64,000 nt of DNA from Haloactinospora alba (GCF_006717075.1 NZ_VFQC01000002.1:248001-312000); one strand, 5' to 3'. Positions 24,961 to 32,278 are shown, counted from the first letter of the stretch. Notes: generated from the sequence alone by a model not told the origin. A program made the numbers and translations.

Positions 24961-26265
24961 ATGACAGAGATCTACATGCCGCGCCTCTCCGACACCATGG
25001 AGGAGGGCGTCATCAGCTCCTGGAGCAAGAACGTCGGCGACAAGGTCAACGCCGGCGAGGTTCTCGTCGAGATCGAGACCGACAAGGCCGTCATGGAGTA
25101 CGAGGCCTACGACGAGGGCTACCTCGTCAAACAGTCGGTGAGCGAGGGGGACACGGTCCCGATCGGCGCCGTCATCGGGATCCTCGGCGACAGCCCGGAC
25201 GCCGTCCCCGAGGAGTCCGGTTCCGGCCAGCCCGAACCGGCCGCCCAACCGGAGCCGGCGCCCCAGGAGCCGAGCCAGCCGGAGCCCTCAGGCGAGCAGC
25301 GGTCCGCGACCGCCGACGCCGCCGCCCCGGCGGCGCCGTCCACCGACGGTGCCGTGCGTCCGCGCTCCTCTCCCCTCGCGCGCCGGCTGGCCCGCGAGTA
25401 CGGCCTGGACATCGAGAACGTCCAGGGTTCCGGCCCCAAGGGCCGGGTGGTGCGCGCCGACGTCGAAGCGGCGGTCAGCCAGCAGCCGGCCGCGGCCCCG
25501 GCCCCGACCGAACAACCCGCAGCGGCGCAGCCCGCGGGCGGCGGCCAGCCCGCCGCCGCTGGCGCGGACGAGGTGCGCGGCTCCGAGGAGCTCAAGGTCA
25601 GCAACATCCGCAAGGTGATCGCGCGGCGGTTGACCGAGAGCAAGCAGGAGGTCCCGCACTTCTACCTGCGGCGCACCATCGACGCCGAGGCGCTGCGGTC
25701 CTTCCGCAGCCAGGTCAACGAGCAGCTCGCCGACACCGGCGTCAAGGTCAGCTTCAACGACCTGATCGTCAAGGCGTGCGCCACCACGCTGCGCCAGCAC
25801 CCCGAGGTCAACACCTCGTGGGTGGACGAGAAGCTGCTCCAGCACAGCCGGGTCAACATCGGTGTGGCGGTCGCCACGGACGCGGGTCTGATGGTGCCGG
25901 TGCTGCACGACACCGACACCACCCCGCTGTCGACGATCGCCACCACGTCCCGGGACCTGGCGGCCAAGGCACGGGACGGCAAGCTCAAGCCCCAGGAGAT
26001 GAGCGGCGGCACGTTCAGCGTCAGCAACATGGGGATGTACGGGCTGGACAGCTTCCAGGCCGTGATCAACCCGCCCGAGTCGGCGATCCTCGCTGTCGGC
26101 GCGATGCAGCAGCAGCCCGTGGTGCGGGACGGTGAGGTCGTCGCGCGCAACACCATCGCGCTGGAGCTGTCGGTGGACCACCGCGCCGTGGACGGCGCCG
26201 TCGGCGCCGAGTTCCTCCGGGACCTGGCCCAGGTCCTGGAGAACCCGATGCGGATTCTGCTGTGA
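24961..26265 (+). CDS. pdhC: 2-oxoacid dehydrogenase E2 component (dihydrolipoamide acyltransferase)
   Basis: This 434-residue protein has one lipoyl domain (residues 1-78, lipoylated Lys in EIETDKAVMEY), a Pro/Glu/Gln-rich linker and a peripheral-subunit-binding domain (SSPLARRLAREYGLDIENVQ, KGRVVRADV) around 140-175. A second Ala/Pro linker leads to the catalytic acyltransferase domain, with the active-site motif VDHRAVDGAVGAEFL near the end. It transfers the acyl group from E1 to CoA. The E3 (lipoamide dehydrogenase) gene is not in this operon. A perfect-stem terminator follows at 26293. Confidence 0.94.
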   Translation: MTEIYMPRLSDTMEEGVISSWSKNVGDKVNAGEVLVEIETDKAVMEYEAYDEGYLVKQSVSEGDTVPIGAVIGILGDSPDAVPEESGSGQPEPAAQPEPAPQEPSQPEPSGEQRSATADAAAPAAPSTDGAVRPRSSPLARRLAREYGLDIENVQGSGPKGRVVRADVEAAVSQQPAAAPAPTEQPAAAQPAGGGQPAAAGADEVRGSEELKVSNIRKVIARRLTESKQEVPHFYLRRTIDAEALRSFRSQVNEQLADTGVKVSFNDLIVKACATTLRQHPEVNTSWVDEKLLQHSRVNIGVAVATDAGLMVPVLHDTDTTPLSTIATTSRDLAAKARDGKLKPQEMSGGTFSVSNMGMYGLDSFQAVINPPESAILAVGAMQQQPVVRDGEVVARNTIALELSVDHRAVDGAVGAEFLRDLAQVLENPMRILL

Positions 26266-26292
26266 CCCCGCGAGCGGGTATCTGAGTCCGGG

Positions 26293-26327
26293 TGCCCGGT
26301 TCCGGCTTCCGCCTCCGGAACCGGGCA
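26293..26327 (+). terminator. Hairpin terminator after the E1-E2 operon
   Basis: TGCCCGGTTCCGG and its perfect 13-base reverse complement flank a 9-base loop, 28 bases after the E2 stop codon. There is no U-run, as is usual in high-GC actinobacteria. Confidence 0.75.
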
Positions 26328-26375
26328 TCCCCCACACGGGAGGCGCGTCCCACAGGGCGCCCGGAACGTGGTCTA

Positions 26376-27782
26376 ATGTCGCGGATGCCGGAAGAGCCAC
26401 CCCTCCCCCGCTCCCTGCACGTCAGCTACGGCATGGGCGCCCTGGCGACCTCGACGTTCACCATGGTTCCGGGGCTCGTCCTGCTGTACTACCTCACCGA
26501 CGTGCTCGGCGTTCCCGCGCACACGGCCGGGCTGGTGGTGTTCCTGCCCAAGGTGTGGGACGTGCTGATCACCCCCTACGCCGGCGTCCTCTGCGACCGG
26601 ACCTCCTCGGCACTGGGACCGCGCCGCCCCTGGCTCCTCGCCGGCGTGCTCACCCTTCCGGTGACGTTCGCCGCGATGTTCCTGGCACCGCCGCTGTCCG
26701 GGAACGCCGCCGCCGGCTACGTCGCGGTGGCGTTCGTGCTCGCCACCACCGCCTACACCGCCTTCCAGGTACCGCACATCGCGCTCCCCGCCGAGATCAC
26801 CGGCAGCCGCGACCAACGCTCGGTGCTGATGTCGTGGCGGATGCTGTTCGCCGGGGTCGCGATCCTTCTCGCCGGCGGGGGCGCGCCGGCCCTCGCGCGT
26901 CACCTCGGCGGGGACGTGGACGCCTACCGGGTGATGGCGGCCGCCCTCGCCGGCGTGCTGCTGGTCGGCACCCTGGCGACGTTCCTCGGCACCCGTTCGG
27001 CGCCCCTGCCCGAGCGGCTCGACCCCAGCGGCTCGCTGCGCGCCCAGGTGGCGGTGGCCCGCCGGAACCCCCGGTTCCTGCGCCTGCTGGTGACCCACGC
27101 GCTGCTCACCACGCACGCCGGGACGATGCTCGCCGGGTCGCAGTACCTGGCCACCTACATCGTGGGTGACGCGGGGGCGATCACCCCGCTGTACGCCTGC
27201 CTGATGGCGCCGCTCGTCGCGACCATGCCCCTGTGGCTGCGTGCCTCCCGCCGCCTGGGCAAACGCGCCGCGCTGCTGCTCACCTCCGCCGTCTTCGCCG
27301 CCGGCACCCTCGCACTGGCCGCGACCCCGCTGTTCGGCCACCCCTACACGGCACCGTACTCCTACCTGTGCCTGCTCGTCGTCGGGGTCGGCTTCGCCGG
27401 GGCCCAGATGCTGCCGCTCTCGATGCTGTCCGACACGATGGCGCTGGACGCCGCCCACGCCGGGAAGCGGCGCGCCGGCATGTTCACCGGACTGTGGACC
27501 GCGGGCGAGACCCTGGCCATGGCCGCCGGGGCCGGACTGTTCGCACTGGTCCTGTCCGTTGGAGGGTTCGTCCCCTCCACCGCCGCCTCCGACGCGGCGC
27601 AGCCCGACAGCGCCCTGCTGGCTATCCTGCTCGGAATGAGTCTGCTCCCCGCATCCCTGACCGCGGCCGGCATGCTGGTCCTGCGCCGCTACGACCCGGC
27701 CGGGGATCGGCCCGCCCCGCACCGCTCCGAGGAGGGGCGGCAACCGTCCGGCGCGGGCACCGCCCCGCCGACGAGCGGCTGA
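26376..27782 (+). CDS. MFS transporter, glycoside-pentoside-hexuronide (GPH/MelB-like) type
   Basis: This 468-residue protein of about 12 helices has the MFS_2 signature near its N-terminus: SYGMGALATSTFTMVPGLVL, LLYYLTDVLGVPAHTAGLV, and VWDVLITPYAGVLCDRTSSA with LGPRRPWLLAGV. The middle loop VPHIALPAEITGSRDQRSVL also matches. Such proteins are cation-coupled symporters for sugars or related solutes, although some actinobacterial members are unassigned. ATG 26376 (MSRMPEEPP) was chosen over the longer frame because the upstream part overlaps the terminator; ATG 26385 is an alternative. Confidence 0.85.
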   Translation: MSRMPEEPPLPRSLHVSYGMGALATSTFTMVPGLVLLYYLTDVLGVPAHTAGLVVFLPKVWDVLITPYAGVLCDRTSSALGPRRPWLLAGVLTLPVTFAAMFLAPPLSGNAAAGYVAVAFVLATTAYTAFQVPHIALPAEITGSRDQRSVLMSWRMLFAGVAILLAGGGAPALARHLGGDVDAYRVMAAALAGVLLVGTLATFLGTRSAPLPERLDPSGSLRAQVAVARRNPRFLRLLVTHALLTTHAGTMLAGSQYLATYIVGDAGAITPLYACLMAPLVATMPLWLRASRRLGKRAALLLTSAVFAAGTLALAATPLFGHPYTAPYSYLCLLVVGVGFAGAQMLPLSMLSDTMALDAAHAGKRRAGMFTGLWTAGETLAMAAGAGLFALVLSVGGFVPSTAASDAAQPDSALLAILLGMSLLPASLTAAGMLVLRRYDPAGDRPAPHRSEEGRQPSGAGTAPPTSG

Positions 27783-27880
27783 GACGCGTCCCGCCACCGC
27801 ATCCCCTACCACTCAGCGCCGGGATGCACCACAGTAAGAACCCGACCGTTCCGCACCACAACCGCCCGAGGAACCCACCG

Positions 27881-28396
27881 TTGACGATCCCCCCGAACCA
27901 GGAGGACGGGTCCGGCCCGACCACCGCCGCGGCCGCCATCGTCCCCGGCCCGGACTGGACCCTGACGTTCGTCCTGCGCAACCGCGGAGTGCACTCCGGC
28001 CACTGGCTGCTGCCCCGCGGCGATCTCGCGCCGGAGGAGAGCGCCGAGCAGGCGGCGCGACGCCACGCGGCGTGGCAGGCCGGCGTCCGCACCGGCGCCC
28101 TCGCGCCCACCGGCATCTACGAGATACGCGGCCACGACGACGGGCAGCCCTACCAGGTCCGACTGCACGTCTACCGCGCGCTGCGGCAGTGCCCCACCGG
28201 GGAGCTGGAGCACGACACCGCGGGTGAGGCCGGGGTGGCCGAGCTCCGCCAGGCGCACCCCCACCAGGTCCTTCCCCACCCGGCCGACATGCGTGTCCTC
28301 AACGACGCGGGACTGGCCGACTACGACCCCGACCTGGTGGGACGGCTGCTCGCGGCGGACGGGGCCGTGCTGACCCGGGTGGACCGGAACGAGTAG
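27881..28396 (+). CDS. Degenerate NUDIX-fold protein
   Basis: This protein of about 171 residues has the beginning of a NUDIX box, WLLPRGDLAPEESAEQAARR. The catalytic REUxEE segment is replaced by RHAAWQAGVRTG, so the metal-binding glutamates are missing and hydrolase activity is unlikely. The remaining NUDIX pattern (YEIRGHDDGQPYQVRLHVYR) is recognisable. The TTG start at 27881 follows GAGGAAC; an in-frame ATG at 27824 without a good ribosome binding site is the alternative. It follows the MFS gene by 98 bases on the same strand. A ligand-sensing role is possible. Confidence 0.65.
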   Translation: MTIPPNQEDGSGPTTAAAAIVPGPDWTLTFVLRNRGVHSGHWLLPRGDLAPEESAEQAARRHAAWQAGVRTGALAPTGIYEIRGHDDGQPYQVRLHVYRALRQCPTGELEHDTAGEAGVAELRQAHPHQVLPHPADMRVLNDAGLADYDPDLVGRLLAADGAVLTRVDRNE

Positions 28397-28573
28397 GGGC
28401 CCGCCCGGCGGGGCGCCGCCACACGTGAGGGCAGCCGCCGTGTCCGGCGCTGCAGGCCACCGCCACAAGCCAGGGCCTCGTCAACGGGATCGAACGAAAC
28501 GACTTGGGTCAACTCACCCAGGTGTCCCGCGGCCAGCGCACCGCAGGCATGCGTCATGGCAGAATCAGACATA

Positions 28574-28631
28574 GCAGCCCTTGTAGAAAAGATCGAGTCT
28601 TGGTGGACCCGACAACTACTACAAGGGCTGC
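28574..28631. repeat. Perfect 13-base inverted repeat with 32-base loop
   Basis: GCAGCCCTTGTAG at 28574-28586 is matched by its exact reverse complement at 28619-28631. It sits just upstream of the frameshifted phage-type membrane gene, in a stretch whose frames look only weakly coding. It may be a structured RNA leader, an old terminator or a recombination site. Confidence 0.55.
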
Positions 28632-28673
28632 ATCTCTCTCACCAAACCAGGCGCCAGGGGTTGCATCCGCACT

Positions 28674-28903
28674 GTGGTGCCCTATGTGGTGGGTGCCCTG
28701 GTGACGGTGGGGCCTACGCCGGTATCGACTTACCCGAGAGCGCGCTGACCGAAGTGGTCACCCCGGTCGTGGCGGCCGGCGTCGCCGCCGTCTACTACGG
28801 CTTGGCGCGGTTCGCCGAGGAGTACCTGCCGCAGCGGTGGCAGCGGGTGGGCCGGGTCATGCTGGCCTCACGCCACAAGCCCCGCTACGACGTCGCAGCC
28901 TGA
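28674..28903 (+). pseudogene. Phage/ICE-type small membrane protein gene, frameshifted at 28709-28712
   Basis: One frame reads VVPYVVGALVTVG from a GTG at 28674. After the GGGG run at 28709-28712 the sequence continues one base out of register as AYAGIDLPESALTEVVTPVV, then AAGVAAVYYGLARFAEEYLP, ending at a TGA at 28901-28903. Adding one G gives a continuous protein of about 77 residues with two membrane helices. This resembles small two-helix proteins found in actinophages and integrative elements (holin-like position). No ATG is available, so the start is uncertain. Confidence 0.5.
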
Positions 28904-28920
28904 GCTGTTCCGCACGACGT

Positions 28921-28961
28921 AGCGCCCTCGCTCACCTCACGGTTGGGCGGGGGCGCTCTTT
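28921..28961 (+). terminator. Rho-independent-like terminator
   Basis: AGCGCCCTCGC and GCGGGGGCGCT form an 11-base stem with one mismatch, followed by CTTTT. It follows the phage-type membrane gene by about 20 bases. Confidence 0.65.
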
Positions 28962-28990
28962 TCGCGTGCTGCCCGACCGGTTCCCGCCGT

Positions 28991-29445
28991 CACCTATCCC
29001 CACGTGTGTGGGGCTCACCGGTCCGGTCGGGGCCGCGCCGTCCGCTTCGTCGGTCCATCCCCACGTGCGTGGGGCTCACATGCCGCCGTAAGGCGGACAT
29101 TCGACGCAATTCGGTCCATCCCCACGTGCGTGGGGATCACGAGTCGATCGCGGCCGACGTTCCATTGAAGATCGGTCCATCCCCACGTGCGTGGGGATCA
29201 CGTGGGGATACCACACCCACCGTGCAACACCGTCGGTCCATCCCCACGTGCGTGGGGATCACCACGCGGCGCCCTCCTCTCGTCCCACGTACTCCGGTCC
29301 ATCCCCACGTGCGTGGGGATCACATCCCGGACCTCGTGGCCGCGATCAAGATGCACGGTCCATCCCCACGTGCGTGGGGATCACATGCGTGCCCACTTCC
29401 CGGGGTTCTGGCGAAGCGGTCCATCCCCACGTGCGTGGGGATCAC
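28991..29445 (-). CRISPR. CRISPR array, type I-E-like repeat, 8 repeats and 7 spacers
   Basis: Eight 28-base repeats start at 28991, 29052, 29113, 29174, 29235, 29296, 29357 and 29418, with seven spacers of exactly 33 bases (period 61). On the plus strand the repeat begins GGTCCATCCCC and ends GTGGGGATCAC; six copies are identical. The reverse complement (GTGATCCCCACG ... GGGGATGGACC) aligns with type I-E repeats, so transcription should run on the minus strand. This agrees with decay at the left end: the second repeat has one change (GGGCTCAC) and the first has six. The leader-proximal end is therefore near 29445. No cas genes are in the window. Confidence 0.97.
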
Positions 29446-29540
29446 GAATACGACCTGCGGTAATGCGCGGCGTTATTCTTTTGTGATTCCACATGGCCGG
29501 TATTCCGGTGAATGCGGTCAGGATCTGACCATACCGTTCC
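29446..29540 (-). promoter_or_regulatory. Probable CRISPR leader
   Basis: The sequence next to the last intact repeat is AT-richer than its surroundings (GTTATTCTTTTGTGATTCC around 29473-29491) and precedes the array in the inferred minus-strand direction. This is where the leader and promoter of a type I-E array are expected. A short frame here starts with GAATACGACC but has no coding support. Confidence 0.55.
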
Positions 29541-29630
29541 ACCGCTGTGTACACGCCCCTATGGGAACACGGACATCCGGCCGCTCCCGGACGCACGATG
29601 AAGAGGAAGGACGCCCGGGGTGGAGTGTGA

Positions 29631-29697
29631 CCCCGGGTGCTGGGAGATGGTGGCAGCACCCGGGGACGGGGGTGTGCGCCGCCACGCACACCCCCGT
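29631..29697. terminator. Two tandem perfect hairpins downstream of the small-gene operon
   Basis: The first hairpin is CCCCGGGTGCTG (29631-29642) with its exact complement at 29654-29665. The second starts on the next base: ACGGGGGTGTGCG (29666-29678) with its exact complement at 29685-29697. Both stems are perfect (12 and 13 base pairs). They separate the CRISPR leader from the minus-strand operon and probably terminate it, although no U-run follows. Confidence 0.65.
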
Positions 29698-29738
29698 CGC
29701 GCGCCCGGTCGAGAAAAGGCACGCGTTTCGTGGTGGTT

Positions 29739-30107
29739 CTATTCCTGGAGTTCGACCGGGATCCAGTCGGTCAGGATGCGGGGGTTGGCATGCCGCACCG
29801 GGCCACCCCTGACGGGCCGTACGAGGACGTCACCCTGATCCGTGCCGGGCTGGGGTGTGTGGCCGGTGACCACGTGCACGGTGGAACCCACCCCGTGCAG
29901 CCGCACCCGCAACCCCACGGGCCACCGGCATTGCAGATACGACAGATCCCCGCTGGAGAGCCGCTCCACCGTGTCGGGGTGGACGGTGACCGTGTGGGCG
30001 TCGCCGACCGTGTCGCGGGGAGCGATCCGCAGCATCCCGTCAGCCTGCTGTGTGACGACATCCCACGGGGTGGTGCCATCTTCCTCGTGGGGGAACCGCA
30101 CCCACAT
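29739..30107 (-). CDS. Hypothetical protein, last gene of small-gene operon (copy 1)
   Basis: This 122-residue protein (MWVRFPHEEDGTTPWDVVTQ at the start) is rich in beta-branched residues and ends VRPVRGGPVRHANPRILTDW followed by IPVELQE. It has no signal peptide, membrane helix or Cys cluster, and the composition suggests a small beta-barrel. The frame is open further upstream and overlaps the preceding gene, so a GTG start overlapping that gene's end is possible; I chose the ATG at 30107. It has no counterpart in the second copy of the module near 53,600. Family not recognised. Confidence 0.55.
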   Translation of the reverse strand: MWVRFPHEEDGTTPWDVVTQQADGMLRIAPRDTVGDAHTVTVHPDTVERLSSGDLSYLQCRWPVGLRVRLHGVGSTVHVVTGHTPQPGTDQGDVLVRPVRGGPVRHANPRILTDWIPVELQE

Positions 30108-30127
30108 GCCGGGCTCCCACCCGGGCT

Positions 30128-30340
30128 CTACTCCTCGCACGGGCCACCACCTCCCCCAGCGCTGTGCTGGTGGGAAACCGTCTCCGTGTCCTCGTCGCCG
30201 AGCCAGGCAACCACGCGTGCGTGCAGTTCCCGGAGGATGTCGCGGATCTGGTTGGGCCACAGGGCGTTGCCGTCCATGGCCTGGGCGAGCTGCTCCACCA
30301 GGTCACGTAGCTCTTGGCGTTCCTGCGGGGTGAGGTTCAC
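30128..30340 (-). CDS. Small helical protein of the duplicated module (copy 1)
   Basis: This 70-residue protein starts at a GTG (30340) that overlaps the TGA of the preceding gene, so it is translationally coupled. The sequence LTPQERQELRDLVEQLAQAM, then DGNALWPNQIRDILRELHAR, predicts two amphipathic helices around a conserved GxALWPxxIR element. A clear homologue with the same element (GGDALWPGRIRETSLELRSL) is encoded at 53809-54015 in the second module. There is a Gly-rich tail ending in CEE. Function unknown. Confidence 0.7.
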   Translation of the reverse strand: MNLTPQERQELRDLVEQLAQAMDGNALWPNQIRDILRELHARVVAWLGDEDTETVSHQHSAGGGGGPCEE

Positions 30341-30555
30341 GTGTCATCACCTCCCCCGTTCTGGTGGTGGGTGGTATCCAACAGGTCCTGGACGTGGTCG
30401 GGCGCGAACCGACGGCTCCCACCCGGGGTCACAACCGCCGGAATCAGGTGCCCCCGGTGAACCCAGGTGTTGACGGTGGAGGTGGTCACGCCGAACATCT
30501 CGGCCACGTCGCCGGGACGAAGCAGTTGAGAGGGCCAGTTTTCGGGGGTACTCAC
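30337..30555 (-). CDS. MerR/BldC-like helix-turn-helix protein of the duplicated module (copy 1)
   Basis: This 72-residue protein consists almost only of a winged helix-turn-helix: LLRPGDVAEMFGVTTSTVNT, then WVHRGHLIPAVVTPGGSRRF. The latter is the MerR-type wing with the conserved TPGGxxRF, as in BldC. It should bind DNA as a dimer or filament without an effector domain. The GTG start at 30555 overlaps the stop of the upstream gene by four bases. It is homologous to the protein at 53603-53812 (same length and wing). It may control its own operon. Confidence 0.85.
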   Translation of the reverse strand: MSTPENWPSQLLRPGDVAEMFGVTTSTVNTWVHRGHLIPAVVTPGGSRRFAPDHVQDLLDTTHHQNGGGDDT

Positions 30556-31007
30556 CGGACCACCCCCACGGCGTTCGCCTGCTCGCGCTGGGACAGCCAC
30601 TGGCGCACCAGCGGGGACAGTTCCGCGCGCACGTCGTCCAACCCGTCGCCGTATGCCGGCGGGGCGGAAGGGTCCGGCGCGGGGACGGCAGCACCACAGG
30701 CGGGGCAGTGCCCCTCTTCCTCTCGCGCCTGGCGGAGGCGCTCGAGCTCGGTCACGTAGGGCCGCACGGGGCTGTGCTCCTCGGGGTCGAGCAGTTCGGG
30801 TTCGGGAAACGTGTCTGTGACCGGTTCCGGGAGTACTTCCGACGATCGGGGCGGCGGGACGGTGAACCGGCGCGCCGTGGCATGGCGCCGGGGCGGGGGC
30901 GGCGGTGTCCACACGGGGACCGGGTGCTCATGGCGCCCACGGGTCGGTGCGACCAGGGCGATGGTCAGCATCAGGAGCAGCGTCCATAGGGACGCGAGGT
31001 TGCGCAT
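30552..31007 (-). CDS. Membrane-anchored protein with CPACGA motif, first gene of the duplicated module (copy 1)
   Basis: This 151-residue protein has an N-terminal membrane anchor (LASLWTLLLMLTIALVAPTR), a Pro/Arg-rich stretch, the segment FPEPELLDPEEHSPVRPYVT and a half zinc-ribbon HCPACGAAVPAPDP. It ends with a helical part AYGDGLDDVRAELSPLVRQW. The C-terminal two thirds are closely matched by the frameshifted gene at 53159-53606. It starts at ATG 31007 and ends overlapping the HTH gene. The topology suggests a single-pass protein with a single CxxC, which could bind metal as a dimer. Family not recognised. Confidence 0.72.
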   Translation of the reverse strand: MRNLASLWTLLLMLTIALVAPTRGRHEHPVPVWTPPPPPRRHATARRFTVPPPRSSEVLPEPVTDTFPEPELLDPEEHSPVRPYVTELERLRQAREEEGHCPACGAAVPAPDPSAPPAYGDGLDDVRAELSPLVRQWLSQREQANAVGVVR

Positions 31008-31028
31008 AGCTCACCTCGTAGTGCGGTT

Positions 31029-31091
31029 GGTCCACCTCTGATGGACCTAGGATTTCGAGTTGACCTCATAGTGCATCCTGAAATTCAGGAT
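31029..31091. promoter_or_regulatory. Divergent promoter region with a perfect 17-base palindrome and a second dyad
   Basis: ATCCTGAA-A-TTCAGGAT at 31075-31091 is a perfect palindrome. A second dyad, GGTCCA-N7-TGGACC, occurs at 31029-31047. They lie between the divergent starts of the small-gene operon (31007) and the XRE regulator (31188). The XRE protein or the small HTH protein is the obvious candidate ligand. Confidence 0.6.
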
Positions 31092-31187
31092 TGCAATACA
31101 ACCCTGAACTACGGGAGTGGAAGTTCCGAAATGTCCCATCCACTGTGATGGAACTATGATCAGGTGAGACGTGACGCAGGGGAGCCC

Positions 31188-32030
31188 ATGACGAACAGGT
31201 ACAGCCCGACAGTTCGCCGCCGCAGACTGTCTGATGAGATTCGCCGTCGACGGCTACAAGCCCGCATGACGCTGGACGACGCCGCTACGGAGACAGAGAT
31301 CTCACGTACCACGATCAGCAACATCGAGTCTGGCGAGAAGAAGCGTCCGCAGGTCAACGAGATCAAAGCGATGCTGGACGCCTACAGCGTGACCGAAACT
31401 CAGGAACGTGAAGCGATCCTGACTCTATGTCGCCAGTCTCGTGAACGCGGCTGGTGGACCCGCTATCGCGACGTTCTCCATGGACGCTTCATCGGCTTCG
31501 AGACCGAAGCGTCAGTCATCAGCAACTGGGAACCGTTGGTCATCCCTGGCCTGTTGCAGGTCCCGGAGTACACCGAGATCATCGCCAAAGCGTCACTCGT
31601 GCGCGATCCGGAAGACATTCAACGCACCGTCGATGCACGCATCGAACGACAGCGGGTCATCCTGGGTCAAGACCCACCTGAGCTATGGGCCGTCTTCGGA
31701 GAGGGTGCCCTGTTGGCCCTCTCGGAGTACCCAGATGTACAGCGCCGACAAGTCGAGCACCTGATCGAAACGGCCGAGCGGCCGGACCACACTACGATTC
31801 AGATGGTGCCGCACACTACCCTTAATCCAGGCATGGCGGGGTCGTTCGTCATCATGAATTTCCCCAACACTATCGATCCGTCAGTGGTCTATCTGGAAAC
31901 TGATACTAGTGGGCTGTACCTCGAAGAGTACGCGGAGGTAGCACGCTACCGTCACATATTCGGTCATGTGCGTATATCCGCGTTGTCCCCAGAAGGCACT
32001 GTCGAACGCCTCCACAAGATGATTGGTTAG
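31188..32030 (+). CDS. XRE-family regulator with DUF5753 domain (Scr1-like)
   Basis: This 280-residue protein has an N-terminal XRE helix-turn-helix (LQARMTLDDAATETEISRTT, ISNIESGEKKRPQVNE) and a C-terminal DUF5753 domain: WEPLVIPGLLQVPEYTEIIA, later GMAGSFVIMNFPNTIDPSVV. This is the standard actinobacterial partner of DUF397 proteins, and the DUF397 gene follows 10 bases later. Such pairs behave like antitoxin/regulator systems in Streptomyces (Scr1-Scr2, AbaA type). The ATG at 31188 follows GGGGAGCCC. Codon use is less GC-biased than in flanking core genes, which fits horizontal transfer. Confidence 0.9.
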   Translation: MTNRYSPTVRRRRLSDEIRRRRLQARMTLDDAATETEISRTTISNIESGEKKRPQVNEIKAMLDAYSVTETQEREAILTLCRQSRERGWWTRYRDVLHGRFIGFETEASVISNWEPLVIPGLLQVPEYTEIIAKASLVRDPEDIQRTVDARIERQRVILGQDPPELWAVFGEGALLALSEYPDVQRRQVEHLIETAERPDHTTIQMVPHTTLNPGMAGSFVIMNFPNTIDPSVVYLETDTSGLYLEEYAEVARYRHIFGHVRISALSPEGTVERLHKMIG

Positions 32031-32040
32031 GACAAACTCG

Positions 32041-32232
32041 ATGATCCCAGATGAGCTGTTCCGCAAGTCCACGTACAGTCAGGCCAAATCTCAAAACTGT
32101 GTTGAGGTTGCTGATGTTCTTGGTATTTCGGCTGTGCGCGATACACAGAACCGGGAACTAGGTTCTATTCAGTTCAACTCCTCTGAGTGGGCGGCCTTGG
32201 TCTCTGCGATCAAGGAAGATCAACCCCTTTGA
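32041..32232 (+). CDS. DUF397 domain protein, partner of the XRE regulator
   Basis: This 63-residue protein shows the DUF397 pattern: FRKSTYSQAKSQNCVEVADV, then AVRDTQNRELGSIQFNSSEW and AALVSAIKE. It is encoded 10 bases after the XRE(DUF5753) gene and before a strong terminator. In related pairs the DUF397 protein binds and modulates the XRE regulator. ATG 32041 was chosen; the slightly longer upstream frame overlaps the regulator gene. Confidence 0.88.
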   Translation: MIPDELFRKSTYSQAKSQNCVEVADVLGISAVRDTQNRELGSIQFNSSEWAALVSAIKEDQPL

Positions 32233-32242
32233 TCCATAGCCT

Positions 32243-32278
32243 AAGAAGCCCCCGGCCGTGGCCAGCCGGGGGCTTCTT
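32243..32278 (+). terminator. Strong intrinsic terminator after the XRE/DUF397 operon
   Basis: AAGAAGCCCCCGGC and its exact 14-base complement flank an 8-base loop, 11 bases after the DUF397 stop codon. The T-rich end of the stem (CTTCTT) supplies the terminator tail. It would work in both directions. Confidence 0.85.

Noticed and set aside
23371-25248. 625-residue minus-strand open frame
   Set aside because: It is entirely antisense to the E1/E2 operon and is a codon-bias shadow.
28837-29812. Open frames across the CRISPR array with repeated peptide SIPTCVGIT or HPHVRGDH
   Set aside because: The repeated peptides are translations of the CRISPR repeats, a known annotation artefact.
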